16,766 bases of DNA from Clostridiales bacterium (GCA_012515725.1 JAAYXU010000026.1:1-16766), one strand, 5' to 3'; counted from the first letter of the stretch, positions 7,188-15,319 are shown. The notes: generated by a model from the letters alone, not told the origin. Made by a program: numbers and translations.

Positions 7188-8054
7188 ATGCGGTTTGTGA
7201 TACTGGATGGAGACGAGCGTCACGAGGCGCTGGCACGGCATGCCCGGGAGCGGGGTTACACGGTCTTTCATTTCAGACAGCAGGAGCGTTTCGAGAGCGC
7301 CAGCCTGCCCGAGGAAAAGACTGTCTGGGCGCTTCCCATACTCAGCCTGACGCGGAGCGGGGAGGGCTGGAACATAAGGGGATTCCGTGATTTTCCGCTG
7401 ACAGGACTTCTTATCAGGCTGCGCGAAGGCGATATGGTAGTATACGCCGATCTGACAGATGAACCGGGGAAAGTGCTGGCGGCCGCATATCCGCGCATCC
7501 GCTTTATAAACCTCCTGAGCCGGGAGCACTTTGTGTCGGAGAACGCGATACTGACCGCTGAGGGTGCGCTGTGTCTGGCGGCGGGGGAAAGCAGGATCGC
7601 GTTCCGGGGCAGCCGGTGTCTAGTGATCGGGTATGGTCATATTGGAAAGATTCTCTCGGGCTATCTGCAGACTTTGGGCGCGCAGGTTACAGCTTCGGCG
7701 CGTAAAGAAAAAGATCTGGCGACGATCCGCATCCGCGGTATGAACGCCGTCCATACATATGAGCTAGACTCCATAGCCGGCCGGCAGGATTTCCTATTCA
7801 ATACCGTACCCGCGCGGATACTGAGCTCCGATACGATCCGCCTCATCGGGACAGGCGCTCTCATAATCGATCTTGCCTCTGCGCCGTACTGCGCCGACGA
7901 ACAGATGATGGAGGACGCCGGACGCCGGTACCGCAGGTATCCCGGTATACCCGGGAAACTCTACCCAGAATCGGCCGGACATATCATATTTGACCAGATC
8001 ATGCTCGAAAACCAAATTCCCGGTGGTAACGGGAGCAATGAAGTAGTAAAATAA
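7188..8054 (+). CDS. dpaA: Dipicolinate synthase subunit A
   Basis: DpaA (SpoVFA) works with DpaB to make dipicolinic acid from the diaminopimelate pathway intermediate dihydrodipicolinate in the mother cell; the product accumulates in the spore core and gives heat resistance. The 288-residue protein has the expected two-part layout: an N-terminal Rossmann-like half with the family stretch FVSENAILTAEGAL (115-128), then a NAD(P)-binding half with CLVIGYGHIGKIL (144-156), FNTVPARILS and LIIDLASAPY. The ending PGIPGKLYPESAGHI is also typical. AAGGAGG lies 8 bases before the ATG. dpaB follows after 13 bases. The gene implies that the host forms spores. Confidence 0.93.
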   Translation: MRFVILDGDERHEALARHARERGYTVFHFRQQERFESASLPEEKTVWALPILSLTRSGEGWNIRGFRDFPLTGLLIRLREGDMVVYADLTDEPGKVLAAAYPRIRFINLLSREHFVSENAILTAEGALCLAAGESRIAFRGSRCLVIGYGHIGKILSGYLQTLGAQVTASARKEKDLATIRIRGMNAVHTYELDSIAGRQDFLFNTVPARILSSDTIRLIGTGALIIDLASAPYCADEQMMEDAGRRYRRYPGIPGKLYPESAGHIIFDQIMLENQIPGGNGSNEVVK

Positions 8055-8067
8055 GAGGTGACAGCCC

Positions 8068-8670
8068 ATGGCGGGATTGAGCAATAGAAAAATTGGATTC
8101 GGAGTGACCGGATCGTTCTGCACACTTCACCGGGTGCTGTCGGTGATGGAGAGGCTGCAGCAGATGGGCGCTCAGGTCATCCCGATTTTTTCGCAGGCGG
8201 TATACGAGAACGACACGCGTTTTTTTTCCAGCCGTGAATTCATCGACGCGGTTCACAATATTACCGGGCGACTGCCCATTCATACGCTGGTAGACGCGGA
8301 ACCCATCGGACCTCGTCATTTGCTGGACATGGTCGTCATCGCCCCGTGCACGGGCAACACCGCGGCGAAGCTTTCGCTGGGCATCGTCGATACGCCGGTG
8401 CTGCTGGCAGCCAAAGCGCAGCTGCGAAACGGCGGGCCTGTGATCATAGCGATATCAACGAACGATGGTCTTTCGACCAACGCCTCCAGCATCGGGCGGC
8501 TGCTTAATACGCGCAATGTCTATCTTGTACCCTACGGGCAGGACAGCGCAGCGACCAAGCCGTACTCGCTGGTGGCACATATGGAGCTCATACCTGCCGC
8601 GTGCGAACAGGCTCTAGAGGGCGTACAGCTGCAACCGCTGCTGCAGGAATATAAACCTGGAGAAGAATAA
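8068..8670 (+). CDS. dpaB: Dipicolinate synthase subunit B (flavoprotein)
   Basis: DpaB (SpoVFB) is the flavoprotein-fold partner of DpaA in dipicolinic acid synthesis. The 200 residues carry KIGFGVTGSFCTLHRVL at the start, VIPIFSQAVYENDTRF, and the phosphate/flavin-binding stretch VIAPCTGNTAAKLSLGIVDTPV (about 89-110), followed by PVIIAISTNDGLSTNASSIGRLL and VYLVPYGQDSA near the end, all of which are characteristic of the family. The length is normal. An AGAGGTG ribosome binding site precedes the ATG. It lies between dpaA and dapG with only one base before dapG, so the three genes should be co-transcribed. Confidence 0.93.
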   Translation: MAGLSNRKIGFGVTGSFCTLHRVLSVMERLQQMGAQVIPIFSQAVYENDTRFFSSREFIDAVHNITGRLPIHTLVDAEPIGPRHLLDMVVIAPCTGNTAAKLSLGIVDTPVLLAAKAQLRNGGPVIIAISTNDGLSTNASSIGRLLNTRNVYLVPYGQDSAATKPYSLVAHMELIPAACEQALEGVQLQPLLQEYKPGEE

Positions 8671-8671
8671 T

Positions 8672-9889
8672 ATGAACATCATCGTCCAGAAATTCGGCGG
8701 AACATCGGTAAGCAGTTCACAAAAGAGGATGCGCGTTATCGAAAAGGCGCGTGACGCCATGGCCAGAGGGTACTTTCCCGTGCTGGTTGTTTCGGCTATG
8801 GGACGCTCGGGCGAGCCCTACGCCACCGATACGCTGCTGTCGCTGGTCAATAAGTCCGCGGGCGGCGCGGATCCCCGGGACACCGACATGCTCATTTCCT
8901 GTGGAGAAATCATATCGGCGGTGGTGATGGCATCGGAGCTACGCGGGCAGGGGATCGACGCCCATGCCGTTAGCGGCGCGCAGGCGGGGATATATACCGA
9001 CGATACGTACGGACACGCCGAGTGCGTGGCGATGGATCCGCGGTATCTGCGGGCGATGATCGAGAGGGGAGTAGTGCCCGTGGTGGCGGGGTTTCAGGGC
9101 CGCACAGCGGGCGGGGACACGACGACGCTGGGAAGGGGCGGCAGCGACACCACCGCCAGCATACTGGGGGCAGGACTTGGAGCTTCGCTTGTTGAGATAT
9201 ATACCGACGTAGACGGCATACTGACTGCCGATCCGCGCATCGTTCCCGACGCGGCCCTGCTGCGGGAAATGAGCTACGAAGAGGTCTTCCAGATGGCTGA
9301 CAACGGATCTCGCGTTATTCACCCCCGGGCGGTCGATATCGCGATGCAGGGAGGCGTTCCGGTGGTCGTGCGCGGTACGCTGAGCGACGACCCCGGCACA
9401 CACATCTGCGCAAGGGTTCCGCTCCACGACGATACGAAACCCAACGACGTCGTCACGAGCATCGCGCACATTGCCGGACGGCTTCAGGTGACGGTCGAGG
9501 CGGTCGCTCCCAGTCGGGAGCACCGCCTGCTGCGGAACCTGGCAGCCGCGGGCGTCAGCATTGACCTTATCAACATATTCCCGGACACCATGGTTTTTAC
9601 CGTATCGGGCGACCAGAGAGAGCCGCTCATGCGCGTACTGGAGGAGGACGGCTGCCGGTATCGTCTGCGAGAGAACTGCTGCAAGGTCTCGGCGGTCGGT
9701 GTGCGCATGCGCGGCGTACCGGGCGTTATGGCGCGGATCATGCAGGCACTAAGCGGCAGCGGCGTGACCGTGCTGCAAACGGTGGACTCGCACATGACGA
9801 TATCCTGCCTCGTATCCGGGGATGAGGCGGAAACGGCCATACGGAGTCTGCACAGGGAATTCGGACTGGCGCGGCATATGCGGGAGTAA
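8672..9889 (+). CDS. dapG: Aspartate kinase, DapG type
   Basis: Aspartate kinase phosphorylates aspartate, the first step towards diaminopimelate, lysine, threonine, methionine and, in spore formers, dipicolinate. The 405-residue protein has the kinase start IVQKFGGTSV (4-13), SAMGR and YATDTLLSLV typical of the Firmicute DapG type, LGRGGSDTTAS (about 152-162), the EIYTDVDGILTADPR segment, and two ACT regulatory domains (about 265-330 and 335-400) ending in QTVDSHMTISCLV. In Bacillus subtilis the order is spoVFA-spoVFB-asd-dapG-dapA and DapG is inhibited by diaminopimelate; here asd and dapA are absent from the cluster. GGAGAAG precedes the ATG by about 8 bases. No plus-strand terminator follows, only the rpmB hairpin. 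Confidence 0.92.
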   Translation: MNIIVQKFGGTSVSSSQKRMRVIEKARDAMARGYFPVLVVSAMGRSGEPYATDTLLSLVNKSAGGADPRDTDMLISCGEIISAVVMASELRGQGIDAHAVSGAQAGIYTDDTYGHAECVAMDPRYLRAMIERGVVPVVAGFQGRTAGGDTTTLGRGGSDTTASILGAGLGASLVEIYTDVDGILTADPRIVPDAALLREMSYEEVFQMADNGSRVIHPRAVDIAMQGGVPVVVRGTLSDDPGTHICARVPLHDDTKPNDVVTSIAHIAGRLQVTVEAVAPSREHRLLRNLAAAGVSIDLINIFPDTMVFTVSGDQREPLMRVLEEDGCRYRLRENCCKVSAVGVRMRGVPGVMARIMQALSGSGVTVLQTVDSHMTISCLVSGDEAETAIRSLHREFGLARHMRE

Positions 9890-9927
9890 CACAGCGGAAA
9901 CGGAGAGTCGGAGGAGAGGCTATAGAC

Positions 9928-9950
9928 AAAAAACCCGCCTTCCGGCGGGT
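9928..9950 (-). terminator. Intrinsic terminator of rpmB
   Basis: On the minus strand, ACCCGCC and GGCGGGT (9950-9944 and 9939-9933) form a 7-bp stem with a GGAA tetraloop, ending in six T residues (9933-9928). On the plus strand no T-run follows, so it belongs to rpmB; the convergent dapG transcript could be partly stopped by the same hairpin. Confidence 0.85.
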
Positions 9951-9964
9951 GGGGAAAACGTAAA

Positions 9965-10156
9965 TTACACGTTCCGCTGCACCTTGCCCGAACGCAGACA
10001 GCGCGAGCAAACATAAACGCGGCGGGGTGTGCCGTCCACAATGGCGCGGACGCGCTGAATGTTGGGCTTCCAGGTGCGCTTCGTCCTAATATGGGAATGG
10101 CTCACGTTATTTCCATGAGCGGTTTTCTTATTACAGTAATGACAGTTCATTGCCAT
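9965..10156 (-). CDS. rpmB: 50S ribosomal protein L28 (zinc-ribbon form)
   Basis: The 63-residue basic protein matches L28: GNNVSHSHIRTKRTWKPNIQRVRA followed by VYVCSRCLRSGKVQR. Four Cys residues (CHYC at 5-8 and CSRC at 50-53) form the zinc-binding set, so this is the zinc-containing version of L28 rather than the Cys-free one. The ATG at 10156-10154 follows AAGGAGGA by about 9 bases; an internal ATG two codons later is possible. It is divergent from yloU, the same arrangement as in Bacillus subtilis, with its own promoter and terminator. Confidence 0.95.
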   Translation of the reverse strand: MAMNCHYCNKKTAHGNNVSHSHIRTKRTWKPNIQRVRAIVDGTPRRVYVCSRCLRSGKVQRNV

Positions 10157-10209
10157 TTTTCAGGATCCTCCTTCGATGAATGGATCATCTCAAGCGTCAA
10201 AACACATGT

Positions 10210-10238
10210 ATTCTATCACCAGTTGCGCCGTTTGGCAA
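10210..10238 (-). promoter_or_regulatory. rpmB promoter
   Basis: On the minus strand TTGCCA (10238-10233), a 17-base spacer and TAGAAT (10215-10210) with TGa extension. The upstream stretch towards 10290 is rich in A and T, which could serve as an UP element. It lies about 54 bases before the rpmB start. Confidence 0.8.
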
Positions 10239-10310
10239 GCTAAATTTTGATTTATCACTGATTTTTGCGATGAAAAGTTTAAAAATTGGCCTTATTCCGC
10301 GACGCTTGTA

Positions 10311-10339
10311 TTGCGAACCGGATTGATATAGGATACAAT
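10311..10339 (+). promoter_or_regulatory. Promoter of the yloU-fakA unit
   Basis: TTGCGA (10311-10316), a 17-base spacer and TACAAT (10334-10339), about 37 bases before the yloU start. This is the only clear promoter here without a TGn extension. The 10157-10376 stretch holds just this and the divergent rpmB promoter; I see no gene or riboswitch in it. Confidence 0.72.
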
Positions 10340-10376
10340 AGTTCATACATCAAACGATGCGCAGGGGGTGTTTACC

Positions 10377-10739
10377 GTGGCTTTTATTACAAACCAGCTG
10401 GGGAGCATCGAGATCCAAGACGATGTGGTAGCCTCGATCGTAGGCTACAGCATCGGGGAATGCTACGGCGTGGTGGGTATGGCCGCCAAAAGGGCCGGAG
10501 ACGGTCTGGCGGAGCTTTTAAACTGGGAGAATATCCGCAAGGGCGTCAGGGTGTCCCACAAGGGCAGCTCAGTGACCATCGATGTTTTCGTGATAGTAGA
10601 ATACGGCATATCAATCGCCGCCGTAGCCGAGTCAGCCATCCAGGCCATCAAATACAATGTGGAGACAAATACAGGACTCACGATTCAGGCTGTCAACGTC
10701 ATCGTCGAAGGCATACGGGTCCAGGCAGAGGAGGACTAG
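10377..10739 (+). CDS. Asp23/Gls24 family protein (YloU)
   Basis: The 120-residue protein matches the Asp23/Gls24 (DUF322) family: it opens GSIEIQDDVVASIVGYSIGECYGVVGMA, contains VTIDVFVIVEYG and ends IQAVNVIVEGI. The family has a compact alpha/beta fold and is linked to envelope stress or to membrane-associated assemblies; YloU itself has no firmly established activity. GTG at 10377 is preferred, 8 bases after AGGGGG; the GTG at 10368 overlaps that ribosome binding site. Its position before fakA and divergent from rpmB is conserved in Firmicutes, which supports the call and suggests a role tied to fatty acid kinase. Confidence 0.88.
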   Translation: MAFITNQLGSIEIQDDVVASIVGYSIGECYGVVGMAAKRAGDGLAELLNWENIRKGVRVSHKGSSVTIDVFVIVEYGISIAAVAESAIQAIKYNVETNTGLTIQAVNVIVEGIRVQAEED

Positions 10740-10743
10740 CACT

Positions 10744-12381
10744 GTGGTCTTGAAACAAATCGACAGCGCGCTGTTTCGTGAGATGTTCCTCAATGGCGTC
10801 GTACTGCTGCAGCAGAACAAGGAGAAGATAAACGCCCTCAACGTATTCCCGGTTCCCGACGGGGACACCGGCACCAACATGCTCATGACGCTCAAGAGCG
10901 CTCTTGGTGAAATGCAGCAGGTGCGCAGCGAGAGCCTCTCCGCGCTGGCAGACGCGATATCGAAGGGCTCACTCAAGGGCGCAAGGGGAAATTCGGGCGT
11001 CATACTGTCCCAGCTCTTTCGCGGCTTTGCCCGCAGCATACACGATAAAGAGTCGATAAGCGCCCGCGAGTTCGCGGCCGCGCTGCGCCTCAGCTCCGAG
11101 ACCGCCTACAAGGCGGTCATGAAGCCCCGCGAGGGTACGGTTCTGACGGTAAGCCGCGTGATGGGCGAAGTCGCCGCCAAAGCCGCCGAGCAGACCGACA
11201 ACGTGATCGACGTGATGCGCCGAGCGCTGGACGCGGGCTGGGATGTGCTGGCCCGGACGCCAGACATGCTCGACGTGCTAAAAAGGGCGGGAGTCGTGGA
11301 CGCGGGCGGACAGGGACTTCTTACGTTCATGAACGGATATATGGCCGCCATTCGCGGCGACACGCCTATGGGCTCGCTGGAGGAAGTGGTCGTGGATCGC
11401 GGCAGCGCGCCGGACGCGGCTGCCCCGGCTATCTCCCAGACCGAGATTGAGTTTGGATACTGCACGGAGTTTATCGTCAACCCCGTATATCCCAATGTGG
11501 ACGACGCGGACGTGGATCGATTCAAAAACCGGCTCGACATCATCGGCGATTCGGTGGTGGTTGTCAGCGACGTCGAGTACATCAAGGTGCACGTGCACTC
11601 CAACATGCCGGGCAAGGTAGTCCAGTACGCGCTCAGGCTTGGCGAGCTTACATCGATCAAGATCGAGAACATGCGCGAGCAGCACCGCAGCATACTGGAA
11701 ATGAACGCGCAGGCCCAGCCCGAAAGAGACTACGCGATCGTAACGGTCGCGGCGGGCGACGGCATGAAAGACATATTTACCGATCTTGGAGCGGAGGGAT
11801 TCGTCGAGGGCGGGCAGACCATGAACCCCAGCACCGACGAGCTCGTGACCGTCATAAACGCGATGAACGCCCGAACCGTGTTTGTACTTCCCAACAACAG
11901 CAACATCATCATGGCGGCGCGCCAGACCCAGGAGCTTACCCGGTGTCGGGTAATCGTGATACCGTCCAAGAGCATACCGCAGGGTATATCGGCGCTTCTC
12001 GCGTTTAACGCGGAGCTTACGCCCGCGCAGAACGAGGCGGCGATGACACGCGCTCTCGAATCGGTTAAGACCGGCCAGGTGACATACGCCGTCCGCGACT
12101 CGGATATAGACGGGCAGGATATCCACACGGGCGATATCATGGGCATCGGAAACGGGCACATCAACGTCGTGGGGCGCGATCCCAACGCCGTGGCCGCCGA
12201 GCTGTGCGCGGCGCTTCTTGAAGAGGGCGGAGAGATTATCACATTATTCTACGGGCAGGATGTGACCGGAGAGCAGGCGCAGGAGCTGGTCGACCGCCTG
12301 CAGCGGGAGCATCCCGGATGCGACGTCGAGTGCCACCGGGGCGGTCAGCCGCTATACTACTACATACTTTCGGTCGAATGA
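10744..12381 (+). CDS. fakA: Fatty acid kinase catalytic subunit / DAK2-domain protein (YloV)
   Basis: FakA phosphorylates fatty acids held by a FakB (DegV-like) protein, giving acyl-phosphate for phospholipid synthesis. The 545-residue length is normal. The N-terminal DAK2 domain (about 1-200) has NVFPVPDGDTGTNM (33-46), the metal/ATP site, and GARGNSGVILSQLFRGF (79-95). The middle and C-terminal parts show EFGYCTEFI, VHVHSNMPGKVVQYAL and FVLPNNSNIIMAA, as in YloV. The start is GTG at 10744, 9 bases after GAGGAGG and five bases after the yloU stop; longer upstream readings overlap yloU and lack similarity. No fakB gene is in the window. In B. subtilis sdaAB and sdaAA lie between this gene and recG; here they do not. 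Confidence 0.9.
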   Translation: MVLKQIDSALFREMFLNGVVLLQQNKEKINALNVFPVPDGDTGTNMLMTLKSALGEMQQVRSESLSALADAISKGSLKGARGNSGVILSQLFRGFARSIHDKESISAREFAAALRLSSETAYKAVMKPREGTVLTVSRVMGEVAAKAAEQTDNVIDVMRRALDAGWDVLARTPDMLDVLKRAGVVDAGGQGLLTFMNGYMAAIRGDTPMGSLEEVVVDRGSAPDAAAPAISQTEIEFGYCTEFIVNPVYPNVDDADVDRFKNRLDIIGDSVVVVSDVEYIKVHVHSNMPGKVVQYALRLGELTSIKIENMREQHRSILEMNAQAQPERDYAIVTVAAGDGMKDIFTDLGAEGFVEGGQTMNPSTDELVTVINAMNARTVFVLPNNSNIIMAARQTQELTRCRVIVIPSKSIPQGISALLAFNAELTPAQNEAAMTRALESVKTGQVTYAVRDSDIDGQDIHTGDIMGIGNGHINVVGRDPNAVAAELCAALLEEGGEIITLFYGQDVTGEQAQELVDRLQREHPGCDVECHRGGQPLYYYILSVE

Positions 12382-12394
12382 ACGGAAACAATCC

Positions 12395-12419
12395 AAATGC
12401 CAGCTCCGCTGGCATTTTT
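12395..12419 (+). terminator. Hairpin terminator between fakA and recG
   Basis: AAATGCCAGC (12395-12404) and GCTGGCATTT (12408-12417) form a perfect 10-bp stem with a TCC loop, and the stem runs into five T residues (12415-12419). It starts 14 bases after the fakA stop and ends 3 bases before the recG ribosome binding site. recG would then need read-through or its own promoter. Confidence 0.75.
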
Positions 12420-12432
12420 CATAGGAGGACAC

Positions 12433-14475
12433 ATGCGGTCCGGTGATGCGGATATACGAAGTCTTTGCGGCGTAGGCGAGCAGCGGGCCCGGGCGCTGGC
12501 GCGTCTGGGCATCCGCACCGTCGGCGATCTAATGTATTTTTTCCCGAAGGACTATATCGCGCTGCGGGATATCCCGCCAGTCCATAAGGCGAGTCATGGA
12601 GAGAAAACAAGCCTCGTGGGGACCGTCGTCTCCGCCGTGCGGGTCAACCGTCCCAGGCCGGGATTCTCGGTCTCCACGGCTGCTGTCGACGGCGATCGGG
12701 GAAGGGCCGAGTGCGTCTGGTTTAATAAACCCTACCTGAAGACTACGCTTCGGCAGGGGAGCCGCTGGCTTTTCATCGGGACGCTCGATACCCGCATGGG
12801 AGCGCTCCGGATACTCAATCCGGTCATGGAATCCCTCGACGATGGCGCTCCTGCGCCGATACTTCCACAGTACCGTTTGGCCCGAGGCCTGACGCAGAAA
12901 GCACTGCGCGCACTGGTGCGGCAGGGGCTCACGCGCGCGGCGCGCGAGACGCTGCCGCCCTCATTCCGGAAGCGGTACGAACTGGCGGAGCGCGGATTCG
13001 CCCTCGAGAATATACACTTTCCCGTAAACGCTGAGGCGCTCGGGTTCGCGCGACGGCGTCTGGCTTTCGAGGAGCTGCTGATGTATGTGATCGCTCTGCG
13101 CTCACAGCGGGAGATGCGGGCGGGCGGGAGCGGCGTCGTGATGCGGGTGCTCGACGAGGAGCTTACGCGTTTTACGGACGGGCTTCCCTTCCCGCTCACA
13201 GGAGCGCAGCGGCGGGTGCTTCGAGAGATCGCGCGGGATATGGCCAGCCCCGCGGCCATGAACCGTCTGGTACAGGGCGACGTCGGATCGGGAAAGACCG
13301 TGCTGGCGATGGCCGCACTCTATATCGCCGCGCGCAGCGGAATGCAAGGGGCGCTGATGGCGCCCACCGAGATACTGGCCGAGCAGCACCGGCGAACCGC
13401 AGAGGCGCTTCTCGTGCCGCATGGGATCCGCGTGGGCATGCTGACGGGTGGGATGCGGGCCGCGGAGCGGCGGGTGGCGCTCGCGGCGCTGGCTGAGGGC
13501 GCGTGGGACGTCGTGATCGGCACGCACGCGCTCATACAGCCGGGCGTTGTGTACCGGAGTCTGGGAATTGTCATAACCGACGAGCAGCACCGGTTCGGCG
13601 TGGCCCAGCGCGCTGCGCTGGGGGAGAAGGGCGCGCGCCCCGATATGCTGGTCATGTCGGCCACGCCCATACCCCGCACGCTGGCGCTCATACTCTACGG
13701 AGACCTCGATATATCGCTCGTGGATGAGCTGCCGCCGGGCAGGCGGCCCGTGATCACCCGGATCGTACCCGGCCGGAAGCGGGACGATATGTACCGGTAT
13801 ATAGCGGAGCGTTTGGTGGCGGGGGAGCAGGCGTATATCATCTGCCCGCTCGTCGAGGACTCCGAGAAGGTGGATAGCCTGTCGGCCACAGGGCTGTACG
13901 AGGAGCTTGTGAGGGGCGCGCTGCGAAATGTATCCGTGGGGCTTCTGCATGGTCGGATGGCCGCCAGCGATAAGGAAGCTCTGCTGGCGCGATTCCGCTT
14001 GGGCGAAATGAGGGCGCTCGTCGCCACGACGGTCGTCGAGGTAGGCGTGGACGTTCCCGCGGCGAGCATCATAGTAGTGGAGAACGCGGATCGATTCGGA
14101 CTGGCCCAGCTGCATCAGCTTCGGGGCCGCGTTGGGCGCGGGCAGACCCAGTCATGGTGCTTTCTTGCTCCGGGGGAGGCGGGAGAGGACGCGATGCGCC
14201 GTCTCTCGGTCATGGCCGCCACCTGCGACGGGTTCGCGATAGCGCAGAAGGATCTGGAGATGCGGGGCCCCGGTGAGTTCCTGGGCCAGCAGCAGGCGGG
14301 CATGACCGATCCCCGGGTGCTGGCGCTATTGCGTGACGTGCGTATCCTTGCCGAGGTGCGTGAGGCGGCAGATCGGCTTTTTGAGGCCGGGGCCGACCCT
14401 GCCGAGCGCGAAGCTATTCTCACTGAAGCGCTTGGGGCTTACGAGGAGCGGATGCGGGGGATTGTGTTCAACTAA
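12433..14475 (+). CDS. recG: ATP-dependent DNA helicase RecG
   Basis: RecG reverses and remodels stalled replication forks and branched recombination intermediates. The 680-residue length is normal (E. coli has 693). The N-terminal wedge region has LCGVGEQRARALARLGIRTVGDLMYFFPKDY and an OB-like part about 50-150. The helicase core shows Walker A GDVGSGKT (282-289), MAPTEILAEQH, the DEQH box (383-386, DEQHRFG), SATPIPRTLA, VVEVGVDVP and motif VI QLRGRVGRG (562-570); GPGEFLGQQQ near the C-terminus is also typical. The ATG at 12433 follows AGGAGG by 4 bases. An in-frame ATG at 12397 lies inside the terminator stem and is unlikely. Confidence 0.96.
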   Translation: MRSGDADIRSLCGVGEQRARALARLGIRTVGDLMYFFPKDYIALRDIPPVHKASHGEKTSLVGTVVSAVRVNRPRPGFSVSTAAVDGDRGRAECVWFNKPYLKTTLRQGSRWLFIGTLDTRMGALRILNPVMESLDDGAPAPILPQYRLARGLTQKALRALVRQGLTRAARETLPPSFRKRYELAERGFALENIHFPVNAEALGFARRRLAFEELLMYVIALRSQREMRAGGSGVVMRVLDEELTRFTDGLPFPLTGAQRRVLREIARDMASPAAMNRLVQGDVGSGKTVLAMAALYIAARSGMQGALMAPTEILAEQHRRTAEALLVPHGIRVGMLTGGMRAAERRVALAALAEGAWDVVIGTHALIQPGVVYRSLGIVITDEQHRFGVAQRAALGEKGARPDMLVMSATPIPRTLALILYGDLDISLVDELPPGRRPVITRIVPGRKRDDMYRYIAERLVAGEQAYIICPLVEDSEKVDSLSATGLYEELVRGALRNVSVGLLHGRMAASDKEALLARFRLGEMRALVATTVVEVGVDVPAASIIVVENADRFGLAQLHQLRGRVGRGQTQSWCFLAPGEAGEDAMRRLSVMAATCDGFAIAQKDLEMRGPGEFLGQQQAGMTDPRVLALLRDVRILAEVREAADRLFEAGADPAEREAILTEALGAYEERMRGIVFN

Positions 14476-14495
14476 CTGTCGGTGCTCCGCCAGAC

Positions 14496-14528
14496 AAAAA
14501 AACGGGACGGATCAGCCGATCCGTCCCG
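14496..14528 (-). terminator. Terminator of the peptidoglycan-binding protein gene, perhaps bidirectional
   Basis: CGGGACGGATC (14503-14513) and GATCCGTCCCG (14518-14528) form a perfect 11-bp stem with a four-base loop. On the minus strand it ends in seven T residues (14502-14496). On the plus strand a looser T-rich tract (14535-14544) follows after a short gap, so it may also stop recG transcription. Confidence 0.85.
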
Positions 14529-14542
14529 ACGCGGTTTTTGTT

Positions 14543-15319
14543 TTATTTACCCGCAGCCCTTTGCACCATCCTTTGATGATTCGGGCACGCAGCGTTTCCG
14601 CAATGGGTCTTGCTGTTGAGGAAATGAATGCAGACCTGCCCGTTCATATTGTTGCCCGCTACGGTCTCATATCCGTGCGGGAATCCGTTGGTGCTTCCCG
14701 CGATCCATTCGCCGCCGATACGCACGACGACAGCCCTTCGATCCCAGCTCCAGGACCCGCCGTATGTACTCAGCAGCTTGGCGCAGTCGCTCTTAGTGGC
14801 AGGCTCGACGTCAGCGTGCTGGCTGCCGCCCACACGGATCATATTGTACTTGACGCCTGTCGCAAAGTCGATGACCTGGCACTTCCCACCCCGCGGCCAG
14901 CGTTTGTTAACATAGGTGTACCAGTCGCGCATCTTGCCCACCGGCGACTTCCTCACGACCTTGGGCGCGGGCTTTTTCACGGCGACGACGGGCTCGCGCA
15001 CGGCCTCGTTGCTGAATAAAACATCGGAGGTCTGCTGGCCGACCTGGCCGTCCTGGGTGAGCTTATTCTCCTTCTGGAACGCCTTGACGGCCTCTTCGGT
15101 CACTTGCCCGAAGTAGCCGGTTATCTGTGTATCAAAATACCCCAGATCCGACAGGCGCATCTGCAGGAGTATCACGTTGTCTCCCTCGTCGCCCTTCTTG
15201 ATGAGAAGCGGCGCGCCATCCTCCGGATCGGCTAGCGCGGCGGGCGGGGCGCATACGGCCAGAATGCACAGCGTCAGCGCAAGTATGAGGGATACTTTCC
15301 GAGATATTTTCCGATACAT
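14543..15319 (-). CDS. Secreted peptidoglycan-binding protein with Cys/His-rich C-terminal domain
   Basis: The 258-residue protein has a signal peptide (1-30: basic start, hydrophobic LILALTLCILAVCA, likely cut after ALA), a PG_binding_1 domain (about 44-103: KKGDEGDNVILLQMRLSDLGYFD, TGYFGQVTEEAVKAFQKENKL), a basic linker (110-128) and a C-terminal domain (about 129-258). I cannot name that last domain, though I have the impression it recurs in clostridial exported proteins. It contains GGSQHADVEP (165-173), GGSWSWDRRAVVV, GFPHG and CIHFLNSKTHCGNAACPNHQ (230-249), many of them possible metal ligands. It does not match the YkuD or LAS peptidase motifs well. ATG at 15319 is chosen because the longer frame begins on the -35 promoter element. 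The ribosome binding site (GGTGAT) is weak. Confidence 0.82.
   Translation of the reverse strand: MYRKISRKVSLILALTLCILAVCAPPAALADPEDGAPLLIKKGDEGDNVILLQMRLSDLGYFDTQITGYFGQVTEEAVKAFQKENKLTQDGQVGQQTSDVLFSNEAVREPVVAVKKPAPKVVRKSPVGKMRDWYTYVNKRWPRGGKCQVIDFATGVKYNMIRVGGSQHADVEPATKSDCAKLLSTYGGSWSWDRRAVVVRIGGEWIAGSTNGFPHGYETVAGNNMNGQVCIHFLNSKTHCGNAACPNHQRMVQRAAGK

Noticed and set aside
11278..12159. 293-codon minus-strand open frame inside fakA
   Set aside because: It is a mirror of the conserved fakA frame with no ribosome binding site or family motif.
13102..14115. Long open frame of 337 codons on the minus strand inside recG
   Set aside because: It lies opposite a fully conserved helicase, its composition is rich in Arg, His and Pro as expected of a GC-rich antisense frame, and it has no recognisable motif.
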